DNA of 64,000 nucleotides from HXMU1420-2 sp017643305 (lineage in GTDB: Bacteria > Pseudomonadota > Alphaproteobacteria > Rhodobacterales > Rhodobacteraceae). The position numbers and the translations under genes were made by a program. The notes under the pieces are model-generated. The model had not been told where the DNA came from. It saw nothing but the letters and a program-made list of their open reading frames with translations, and searched no databases. Shown here one piece after another: positions 25,996-34,824 of this stretch; position 1 is the stretch's first letter, and the number at the start of each line of letters is the position of its first letter. The stretch is from assembly GCA_965217135.1 (NCBI GenBank), contig OZ244249.1, positions 2,728,001 through 2,792,000 of the forward strand. The letters are read 5' to 3'.

Positions 25996-27483
25996 TTATT
26001 TGCTCAGCAGGATACCCGCCGCGACACCGCCGATAAACGCACCAACAGCGGCGTTGTTGCCGCTGCTCTTACGCCGTTTCGTGCCCGACCCGCTGGATGC
26101 CGCCAGCGCGCTGGGATTCGCCGCCATATGCGCGTTGAACGCGGCCTCGGTATTGGCCACCAGCATCTGGTGTTGGACCATGTTCAGATAGCCGGTGACC
26201 GGAAAGCCGACCTGCCCCTGCCAGGCGCTGATGCCACGCCGGGTGCCATTGCCGATGATCCCGTCCGGGCGCCCGACGCTGTTGCCGCTCAGGTTCAGGC
26301 GCAGCTGCACCTCCTTGCGCTGCTGCTTGGTCATGCCTAGCTGATCCTCGGTGGTGCGCGAGGTGACCTGACTGCGGCCCTGATCGGTGACGGTCAGGAT
26401 CAGCGGATCGGTGCTGCGGTAATTCACGGTCTTCACGGCAAACCCATCCACCCCAGCGGCCGAGGCCGTGGCGGTGGACCCGGTGATCCGCGCGCCGCTT
26501 TCCTGTTCCAGCCGGGCGATAGCATTGCGCGCAAGAACGGCAAAGGCGCCCTGCGGGTAGGCATCCAGATAGGCCTGATAATCCGCGATATCGCCGGTCT
26601 CACGCGCGGTGTCGAAGACGATCTTTTCCACCTCCAGCGAAGCCGAACCCGTGGCCGGGGCGGGCGTGATCGCTGTGGTCGTCGCTGCCGTGGTGACCGT
26701 ATCCACCCGGTTCAGGATCAGCGGCCCGGTCAGGGACACGTCAAAGCGCGGGCGCTGTTCACCGCCGGTCATGTCCAGAACGTCCCGCGTGATCAGCGAG
26801 GTCAGCGACGCGAAATCCGCGTTGGCTGTGCCGATATGGCGCAGTACGGCGGTGGTGAAGGGTGAATTGTCACCGTCCCCATCCATCGCCACCTGCCCCG
26901 GCTCGGTCGCATAGGCAATGACGGACCCGGTTGTGCCCAGCCGCTCAAACGCTACCGGGGCCAGCCCCCGCGTGCCCAGCGACCGGGTCGACATACCCTG
27001 CACCTGCGCCAGTTTCTGCGCCATCGGATTGTCGCGGCAGGCATCCAGGAACACCAGGCTGGCGCCGTTGGACCGCCCGATCAGACGCAGCACTTCGGGA
27101 AGGGCGTACACCTCAAACTCCCAATCAAACGCATCCGACATGGTGGCGTCGATGGGCACGATATAGTTGACATTATCGACTGAAATCCCGTGCCCAGCAT
27201 AATAAAACACCGTCAGGTCCGCATCCCGCGTTTCCCGCGCAAAGGACCGCACGGTTTCACGCAGATCCTCGTAGCCGAGGTTATACCCATCCACCACGTC
27301 GAACCCCAGGCTGCCCAGTTTACGTGCCACGGCGCGGGCGTCGCGTTCCGGGTTGGCCAGCGATCCGCCGGAATAATAGTCGCTGTTGCCAATCACCAGC
27401 GCGATCCGCTTTTCCGCCTGCGCCGCCGGGCTGAGCACCACGGCCAGCGCCAGGCCTGTCATCACAATCAATGCTTTGAACAT
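25996..27483 (-). CDS. secreted caspase-family (C14) protein with peptidoglycan-binding-like domain
   Basis: A 495-residue exported protein. A signal peptide (residues 1-23, ending AQA) is followed by a caspase/metacaspase p20 domain (about 24-245) with the catalytic pair His98 (FYYAGHG) and Cys149 (FLDACRDNP). A linker with a TPR-like stretch (YQAYLDAYPQGAFAVLARNAI) comes next. A C-terminal module (LGMTKQQRKEVQLRLNLSGNSVGRPDGIIGNGTRRGISAWQ) resembles peptidoglycan-binding domain 1, and there is a glycine-rich hydrophobic end. It is read after the OmpA-like gene (36-base gap). The role may be periplasmic proteolysis; the target is unknown. Confidence 0.88.
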   Translation of the reverse strand: MFKALIVMTGLALAVVLSPAAQAEKRIALVIGNSDYYSGGSLANPERDARAVARKLGSLGFDVVDGYNLGYEDLRETVRSFARETRDADLTVFYYAGHGISVDNVNYIVPIDATMSDAFDWEFEVYALPEVLRLIGRSNGASLVFLDACRDNPMAQKLAQVQGMSTRSLGTRGLAPVAFERLGTTGSVIAYATEPGQVAMDGDGDNSPFTTAVLRHIGTANADFASLTSLITRDVLDMTGGEQRPRFDVSLTGPLILNRVDTVTTAATTTAITPAPATGSASLEVEKIVFDTARETGDIADYQAYLDAYPQGAFAVLARNAIARLEQESGARITGSTATASAAGVDGFAVKTVNYRSTDPLILTVTDQGRSQVTSRTTEDQLGMTKQQRKEVQLRLNLSGNSVGRPDGIIGNGTRRGISAWQGQVGFPVTGYLNMVQHQMLVANTEAAFNAHMAANPSALAASSGSGTKRRKSSGNNAAVGAFIGGVAAGILLSK

Positions 27484-27519
27484 AAATGCCTCCTGATTAC
27501 CAAAATCGCAGGACCGGGC

Positions 27520-28080
27520 TCACAGCTCGCTCAGGTTGATGATTTCGATGCGGGTGTTTTCCGCGCCATAGGGGTTGGCCATGTTATAGGGCTTGTTCGC
27601 CCCATAGCCGACCGGGGTCAGCTGCGCGCGCGGGATGCCGTAATAAACCACCAGATGGTCCACCACCGCCTGTGCCCGCCGCGCCGACAGGGGAAACTGC
27701 GCCGCGCCGCTGTTCTGGATGAACACATGGCCCGCGACTTGAAAGGTCTGGCCCTTCATCTTCGGGTCCTGCATCGCCACGGCCAGCGTGCGCAGGGTCC
27801 GCATGCCTTCAGCCGTCAACAGATGGCTGTCCCCGTCAAAGCCCACATTCAGGTTGATCGAGGGGAAATCATAGGCCGGCGGCAATTGCTGATGCGCCTG
27901 CACATTCAACGAATTCTGCGTCTTCAGCGCCCGCACCGTCGGCCCGGTGCGTTCCGGTTCCAGAGCCGTGATCATATCTACCGGCCCCTGCATCTGGGCC
28001 GCAACCGGCCCCATGCCCGCGATCAGGGCCGCCAGCCCGATCGCCAATCCGCAAACAAATGCCTTCACCGTTAGCCCCAC
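27520..28080 (-). CDS. OmpA-family peptidoglycan-associated protein
   Basis: A 186-residue protein with signal peptide (residues 1-29, AAQ). The C-terminal 110 residues are an OmpA-type domain: FQVAGHVF, LSARRAQAVVDHLVVYYGIPRAQLTPVGYGANKPY, and ENTRIEIINL. That domain usually binds diaminopimelate in peptidoglycan. The usual Asp-Arg pair is only partly evident (AENTRIEI). It lies directly before the caspase-fold gene in the same direction, so the pair may form a periplasmic, cell-wall anchored unit. The divergent promoter region to the 28234 transporter is 153 bases. Confidence 0.82.
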   Translation of the reverse strand: MGLTVKAFVCGLAIGLAALIAGMGPVAAQMQGPVDMITALEPERTGPTVRALKTQNSLNVQAHQQLPPAYDFPSINLNVGFDGDSHLLTAEGMRTLRTLAVAMQDPKMKGQTFQVAGHVFIQNSGAAQFPLSARRAQAVVDHLVVYYGIPRAQLTPVGYGANKPYNMANPYGAENTRIEIINLSEL

Positions 28081-28233
28081 TCCAATTTCCGCAAAAATTC
28101 GCAGACGTGGGTTTCACGTAACCCTGACTTGAAAAGCCAATACCACTTTCCTAACACAGATTTCAAACTGCGGGGGATAATATTCGCCACCCCCGGGCGA
28201 AACCCGCAAGGTGACAGGGCAAGGACGCAGCAT

Positions 28234-29868
28234 ATGGCAGACATATCGACACAGCGCAGGGGTTGGTTCGATCATATCGTGCTGGACCTGCTGCGGCAGC
28301 TGCGCTGGTCCTTCCTGCCGCCGCTGATGGTCTATTTTGCCTATGGCGCTTCTGGCATAACCTCGGTCGTGGGGACGTTTTTCGTCAAGGAGTACCTGGA
28401 CGTATCTGCGGCCTTTGTCGCCGGGCTGGCGTTCTGGGCCGGGTTGCCCTGGGCGCTGAAAATGCCAATGGGCCATCTGGTGGACTTGATGTGGCGGTGG
28501 AAATCCGTACTGGTGTTCATCGGCGCGGGGTTCATCACGGCCAGTTTCCTGATCATGTACGGTCTCGCCACGCGCATGGCCTGGATGCCCGAGATCATGT
28601 CGATCACCGCCTGGTATGTTCTGGCAGCCCTGCTGTCGCCCTGCGGTTACGTCATTCAGGACGCCGTGGCCGACGCCATGTCGGTGGAGGCGGTGCCGGA
28701 CCATGACGACACCGGCGCACCGTTGAGCGAAGAAGCCAAACGCACCGCGCATACCACCATGCAAACCCTTGGTCGCGTGGCGCTGATTGGCGCGCTCAGC
28801 TCGGTGGCAGTGCTGAACATCACGCTTTTTGCCGGGGTCGAAGGGCTGCCCGAGGCCGAAAAAGGCAACGTCTATGGCCAGATTTACCTGACCGGGCTAT
28901 TCATCCCGCTGATCTCGATCTCCGGCGTGCTGCTGGCGGGCTGGCAAAAACGCCGAGACATCCTTGTCATGATGGCGGGCGGTGCATCCCGAGCCGAGGC
29001 TGAAACGCGATACGCGCCTGAAGGAGGCGAAGTCGAACCCAACTGGTCCTATTTTATCGGCGGCGGACTGTTCATTGCCATTTCCCTGACCGTGGGCCTG
29101 TCCAACATCGCATGGTCGCAGGAAATCATCTTTGCCGGGTCCATGGCCATCGTCCTGTTCCTGATGCGACAGCTGATCCGGGTACTGCCCGCCGAAAAAG
29201 CCCGTGCACTGGTGGGCACGGCCATCATCATCTTTGTGTTCCGTGCGGTGCCCGCGCCCGGCGCGGCTTCCACCTGGTTCAACATCGACGTTTTGGGATT
29301 TGACCAGCAATTCCTGTCCGTTCTTTACCTGATCGTATCGCTGCTGACGCTGTTTGGCATGCTGGTGCTGCGACCGCTGATGGCCAATCACACGATCGTT
29401 TACATCGTGGTTCTGCTTACAGTGGCGCAAGGCATTCTTTCACTGCCCAATATCGGGCTGTATTACGGGGTGCATGAATGGACCGCCGCGATGACCGGTG
29501 GAGTGGTAGACGCCCGGTTTATCGCCATTCTCGACGCAGCCATCGAAAGCCCGCTGGGCCAGATTGCGATGATCCCCATGCTGGCCTGGATCGCCCGCAA
29601 TGCGCCTGACAACCTGAAAGCCACGTTCTTTGCGGTGATGGCCTCTTTCACCAACCTCGCCCTATCGGCGGCATCGCTGGGCACGAAATACCTCAACCAG
29701 ATTTTTGTCGTCACGCGGGAGGTGCGCGACGACACCGGCGCCATAACGATCCCGGCGGACTATTCGCAGCTGGGCTGGCTGCTGATCACGGCAGCGGTGA
29801 TTGCAGCCATTTTGCCGCTGGTGGCTGTTGTGATCGTGCAGGCCTCGCCGCTCAGAACTGAGGATTGA
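28234..29868 (+). CDS. BT1/MFS-type membrane transporter
   Basis: A 544-residue inner-membrane protein with 12 or more predicted helices. The layout (FFVKEYLDVSAAFVAGLAFWAGLPWALKMPMGHLVDLM; SPCGYVIQDAVADAMSVEAVP) resembles folate-biopterin transporters of the BT1 family within the MFS. AAGGA at 28221-28225 supports the ATG at 28234, although the frame is open to 28129. It converges on the DAO-type oxidoreductase with no gap between the two stop codons. The substrate is unknown; a pterin or folate is only a family-level guess. Confidence 0.72.
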   Translation: MADISTQRRGWFDHIVLDLLRQLRWSFLPPLMVYFAYGASGITSVVGTFFVKEYLDVSAAFVAGLAFWAGLPWALKMPMGHLVDLMWRWKSVLVFIGAGFITASFLIMYGLATRMAWMPEIMSITAWYVLAALLSPCGYVIQDAVADAMSVEAVPDHDDTGAPLSEEAKRTAHTTMQTLGRVALIGALSSVAVLNITLFAGVEGLPEAEKGNVYGQIYLTGLFIPLISISGVLLAGWQKRRDILVMMAGGASRAEAETRYAPEGGEVEPNWSYFIGGGLFIAISLTVGLSNIAWSQEIIFAGSMAIVLFLMRQLIRVLPAEKARALVGTAIIIFVFRAVPAPGAASTWFNIDVLGFDQQFLSVLYLIVSLLTLFGMLVLRPLMANHTIVYIVVLLTVAQGILSLPNIGLYYGVHEWTAAMTGGVVDARFIAILDAAIESPLGQIAMIPMLAWIARNAPDNLKATFFAVMASFTNLALSAASLGTKYLNQIFVVTREVRDDTGAITIPADYSQLGWLLITAAVIAAILPLVAVVIVQASPLRTED

Positions 29869-30945
29869 TCAGGCGCTGAACCGGTCAATCCGGTAGGGCC
29901 CCAGCCGGTTTTGTGCCCCTTCGCCGGTCAGTTCCCGTGTGACCAGCTCCGCCACTGCTGCCGCCAGCGTGACCCCACTGTGCATGACGCAAGTGTAAAC
30001 ACCCTCCGGACCAGCAGGGCCCACCACGGGCAACCCGTCACCGGGCACCGGACGCATGGCCAGCGTGGTGGTTTCCACCTGCAAATCAACTCCCGGCAAC
30101 AGCGCTCGTAAACGCCCCATCGTCTGCTCCGCCAGATCTGCCAGCGGCTCCACAATGTCCGAGGTGTCATCCTCCTGATGCTTGGCCGAGGTCGGGGCCA
30201 AAATGCGTCCGTCTGCCAATTGCCGCAGCTCCTGCCCCGGCGCGACCAGCACATGCGACAGCAAGGGTGCGACGGGCCGGGTCGTGACCATTACGCCGGG
30301 CCGCCGCAGCATCGGCAGATCCACGCCCAGCGGCATCAGCAAATCCTGCGCGCCAGTCCCTGCGGCAATCACCACGCGATCCGCCTCCAATGGCCCCTGT
30401 GCCGTCAGGACCCGGCAGGGTCCGGCCCCGCGCGGTTCTATCCCTGTAACCGAAACTCCTGTGAAGACTGCCGCGCCATAATCCACCGCACGCGCCAGCA
30501 ACATCTGCGCCACCTGTGCCGCATCAGCGGCGCCTTCATCCGGCAGGCGCAGGGCCTGTTCGGGTGGGGCTGCAATGGCGGGTTCCAGCTGCGAAAATGT
30601 TGACCGGTCCAACCGCTCCGCCGGATAGCCCAGCTCTGTGAGGCTGGTGTGGAAGGCGTCAAATTCCGCCCCTTGGTCTTCCCACCACAGGCAACCGGAC
30701 CACCGGATCGGCAAAGGACCGGTTTCCGCCTCCAGCCGGTGCCAGGCAGCGATTCCGTCTTCCCGCAGCAGGAAATGATCCCGGTTCCGGAAAAAGCTGG
30801 CATTGATCCATCCGAAAGACGCCCCCGTTGCGCCACCGGATGCAGACCCCGCATCCAGGACGGTCACCCGATCCCCAGCGCGCGCCAACCGAACCGCGAG
30901 AGAGGCGCCGATTATACCGGCTCCGATGATAAGTGTGCTTCGCAT
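29869..30945 (-). CDS. FAD-dependent oxidoreductase, DAO family
   Basis: A 358-residue flavoenzyme of the D-amino-acid / glycine oxidase type. FAD-binding GxGxxG is in LIIGAGIIGASLAVRLARAGDRVTVLDAG at the N-terminus. The C-terminal RPVPGDGLPVVGPAGPEGVYTCVMHSGVTLAA closes the FAD site. The ATG at 30945 is chosen because the Rossmann motif begins right after it; the frame runs on to 31011 through a region that serves the divergent acetyltransferase. It should oxidise a primary or secondary amine. Substrate unknown. Confidence 0.88.
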   Translation of the reverse strand: MRSTLIIGAGIIGASLAVRLARAGDRVTVLDAGSASGGATGASFGWINASFFRNRDHFLLREDGIAAWHRLEAETGPLPIRWSGCLWWEDQGAEFDAFHTSLTELGYPAERLDRSTFSQLEPAIAAPPEQALRLPDEGAADAAQVAQMLLARAVDYGAAVFTGVSVTGIEPRGAGPCRVLTAQGPLEADRVVIAAGTGAQDLLMPLGVDLPMLRRPGVMVTTRPVAPLLSHVLVAPGQELRQLADGRILAPTSAKHQEDDTSDIVEPLADLAEQTMGRLRALLPGVDLQVETTTLAMRPVPGDGLPVVGPAGPEGVYTCVMHSGVTLAAAVAELVTRELTGEGAQNRLGPYRIDRFSA

Positions 30946-31022
30946 GTGCAAACTGTTCTCAATTTCGTGCAGTCTGCGCAAGAGTCCTTGCAGCGAACGA
31001 AAAGCTGGCACAATTTCGCGCC

Positions 31023-31535
31023 ATGGCAGAATTGATCACCCATTGTGCAACCGGCAAAGCCGATCTCGATACCGTACGCAGCCTGTGCTGGGAATACCGT
31101 GACCACCTTATAGCGCACTCTGATCGGGAACGCCGGGTGGTCGAAGCCTTCTATCCAATTGCCAGTTACACAGACCTGATGGACCGGCTGGCCGAGCTGT
31201 ATGCCGCCCCGCTGGGCGCAATCCTGCTGGCCCGACTGGATGGCAAGGCAGTCGGGTGCGGCATGTTCCATTGCATCCTGCCACGCATGGCTGAAATCAA
31301 GCGGCTCTATGTCCAGCCCGCGGCGCGTGGCAACGGGGTGGGTCGGATGCTGTGCGAGGGGCTGATGGACACGGCCCGCACCGCCGGGTTCAACCGCGTG
31401 GTACTGAACACATCCAAATCGCTTGCCTCAGCCCGCGCGCTTTATGCGAAACTCAATTTCACCGAATGCAGCCCGTTCTATACGGTGCCACCCAAGGCAG
31501 AAGACCTGCTGTGTTTTTATGAAAGACCCCTATGA
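31023..31535 (+). CDS. GNAT family N-acetyltransferase
   Basis: A 170-residue acetyl-CoA-dependent acetyltransferase. The acetyl-CoA loop is RLYVQPAARGNGVGRMLCEGLMDTARTAG (residues about 94-122, R/Q-x-x-G-x-G/A). The C-terminal ASARALYAKLNFTECSPFY follows the family pattern. It overlaps the DUF985 cupin gene by 4 bases, so both are co-translated. The start has no good ribosome site, and the frame is open upstream to 30933 across the divergent promoter. Acceptor substrate cannot be inferred. Confidence 0.85.
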   Translation: MAELITHCATGKADLDTVRSLCWEYRDHLIAHSDRERRVVEAFYPIASYTDLMDRLAELYAAPLGAILLARLDGKAVGCGMFHCILPRMAEIKRLYVQPAARGNGVGRMLCEGLMDTARTAGFNRVVLNTSKSLASARALYAKLNFTECSPFYTVPPKAEDLLCFYERPL

Positions 31536-31951
31536 CCGCTGACGAAATCATCGACCAACTGGACCTGGCCCCACATCCCGAAGGTGGCCATTTCCGCCAA
31601 ACCTGGATCGCCGAAAATGAGGGGCGGGCCACCGGCACCTGCATCTACTTCCTGTTGAAAGCTGGGGAACGCAGCCATTGGCACCGGGTCGATGCCACGG
31701 AAATCTGGCTCTGGCATGCAGGCGCACCGCTGGTCCTGTCGCTGAGTGCGACAGACGCCGGACCCGCCACCGAACATCTGCTGACCCTAGACTTGTCCCA
31801 AGGCGCGCCGCAGGTCATCGTGCCCGCGCATCACTGGCAGGCTGCGCGCAGCACTGGCGATTACACGCTGGTCAGCTGCACTGTGTCGCCCGGGTTTCAA
31901 TTCGACGGATTTGAACTCGCCGACCCGTCGTTCGATATCCCGCCGGGTTGA
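31532..31951 (+). CDS. DUF985 family cupin protein
   Basis: A 139-residue double-stranded beta-helix protein. DUF985 signatures are LAPHPEGGHFRQTW at the N-terminus, YFLLKAGERSHWHRVDATEIWLWHAGAPL with metal-ligand His residues, and SCTVSPGFQFDGFELAD at the end. Some members are described as sugar- or nucleotide-binding, with no firm enzymatic role. It is coupled to the acetyltransferase by an ATGA overlap. It converges on pepA; a palindrome lies between. Confidence 0.85.
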   Translation: MTADEIIDQLDLAPHPEGGHFRQTWIAENEGRATGTCIYFLLKAGERSHWHRVDATEIWLWHAGAPLVLSLSATDAGPATEHLLTLDLSQGAPQVIVPAHHWQAARSTGDYTLVSCTVSPGFQFDGFELADPSFDIPPG

Positions 31952-31994
31952 AAAATCGGCAACAATTTTTGTGAAAGCCTTCACAAGCTTTCCT

Positions 31995-32014
31995 GCAATT
32001 CGTCGACGAATTGC
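31995..32014. repeat. GTCGAC-centred 20-base palindrome
   Basis: GCAATTCGTCGACGAATTGC is a perfect palindrome in the 70-base gap between convergent cupin and pepA genes. Related palindromes occur at 40010-40029 and 40053-40074, again in a convergent gap. A second small hairpin, TGTGAA-AGCC-TTCACA, sits at 31970-31985. Bidirectional termination or a dispersed repeat family are both possible. Confidence 0.6.
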
Positions 32015-32021
32015 CCAACGC

Positions 32022-33497
<1,476 letters not shown>

Positions 33498-33600
33498 CGA
33501 GGTCTCCGTTCATGTTGCGTCAACAGGTAGCCTGCCCTCCCCGGCTTGGCCAGTGCCGAGAGCGGTTTAGGAGTTTTCCCGCCCGCCGCATTGCGATACT

Positions 33601-33729
33601 ATGCCAAAAAAACGACGGGCAGCCTCCGGGGGGACATCGTTGCCGCATCTGGGCAGATCCATTCTGTCGCGTTCCCGGCGTAGCCGGCCGAAACGCGGCA
33701 CCGCCACGGCAGTGGAGGCCTGCGCGTGA
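33601..33729 (+). pseudogene. 42-codon Arg-rich frame; possible tail of a lost lptF
   Basis: A frame from ATG 33601 to TGA 33727-33729 ends exactly where lptG begins (TGATG-type overlap). The peptide is basic (LGRSILSRSRRSRPKRG) and has no membrane helix. LptF proteins often end in Arg-rich cytoplasmic tails whose stop overlaps the lptG start. A stop codon at 33568 closes the frame upstream, and no other LptF segment is visible between 33498 and 33725. I infer a deletion that spared the end. An alternative is that this is ordinary leader sequence. Confidence 0.35.
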
Positions 33730-34823
33730 TGCTCGATTTCTATTTCGCCCGCCGGTTCCTCCTGAGTTTTGCCATGATAACGGCGGTATTCCTGTCGCTG
33801 ATGATGCTGATCGACCTGTTGGAGCAGCTGCGCAAATTCCAGAACATCGATGTGGCTATTGGCCAGATCCTTCGACTGATGCTGTTGAACGTCCCGGGCG
33901 CGATCAGCCAGATCCTGCCGCTGATCATGATCCTCAGTTCGGTGGTCATGTTCGTCGGACTGGCACGATCGTCCGAGCTGGTGGTCACGCGGGCCGCGGG
34001 CCGGTCCGGCATCCGGTCGCTTGTCGCTCCTGTGACCGTTACAGCGGTGATCGGCATTTTCGCCGTTTCCACGCTGAACCCAATCGTGGCAGCCAGTTCC
34101 AACCGCTATCAGCAGCTGGCCGATACCTACAGGTCCGACCGCCCCGCCGCGCTGTCGATCAGCCGCGAAGGGTTGTGGCTGCGCCAAGGCGGTGAGCGCG
34201 GGCAATCGGTGATCCATGCCCGGGGTTATGACCCGGAAAACGCGGTGCTCTTCAACGTGACCATGCTCAGCTATGCGCCTGATGGTGGGCCGGTGCGGCG
34301 GATCACAGCGGATACCGCGCAGTTGGCCGAAGGCGCGTGGCGGCTGAAACAGGTGAAGATCTGGCCATTGGAGGCCGGGGTGAACCCGGAGCGCAACGCC
34401 AGCTTCCACGAAACGCTGAGCATTGAGACGACCCTTACCCGCGAACGGATCCAGAATTCACTTGGGCGGCCATCGAGCGTTTCGATTTACGACATGCCCG
34501 GCACGATCCGGCAATTGTCAGCAGCCGGTTTCGCCACCAGGCAATACGAGGTCTGGTATCAATCCGAATTGGCACGCCCGCTGTTTCTGGTGGCCATGGT
34601 GCTGGTCGGCGCAGCCTTTACCATGCGGCACACGCGCCTGGGCGGTACGGGCATCGCGGTGCTGACCAGCGTGCTCCTGGGATTTGGCCTGTACTTCATC
34701 CGGAACTTTGCCCGCGTGCTGGGCGAAAACGGACAGCTGCCAGTTGAACTGGCAGCATGGGCACCGCCAGTGGCGTCGATCTTGCTGGCCATGGGCCTGC
34801 TGTTGCATGCCGAGGACGGATGA
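33726..34823 (+). CDS. lptG: LPS export ABC transporter permease LptG
   Basis: A 365-residue inner-membrane protein. Six helices flank a periplasmic beta-jellyroll (about residues 130-250), and the N-terminus and ARSSELVVTRAAGRS coupling helix are typical. The phrase EGLWLRQGG and the WRLKQVKIWPLEAG strand match LptG rather than LptF. It pairs with LptF and LptB to move LPS out of the inner membrane. GGAGG at 33714-33718 favours GTG 33726; ATG 33729 is an alternative. It is followed two bases later by lptD. Confidence 0.9.
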   Translation: MMLDFYFARRFLLSFAMITAVFLSLMMLIDLLEQLRKFQNIDVAIGQILRLMLLNVPGAISQILPLIMILSSVVMFVGLARSSELVVTRAAGRSGIRSLVAPVTVTAVIGIFAVSTLNPIVAASSNRYQQLADTYRSDRPAALSISREGLWLRQGGERGQSVIHARGYDPENAVLFNVTMLSYAPDGGPVRRITADTAQLAEGAWRLKQVKIWPLEAGVNPERNASFHETLSIETTLTRERIQNSLGRPSSVSIYDMPGTIRQLSAAGFATRQYEVWYQSELARPLFLVAMVLVGAAFTMRHTRLGGTGIAVLTSVLLGFGLYFIRNFARVLGENGQLPVELAAWAPPVASILLAMGLLLHAEDG

Positions 34824-34824
34824 T

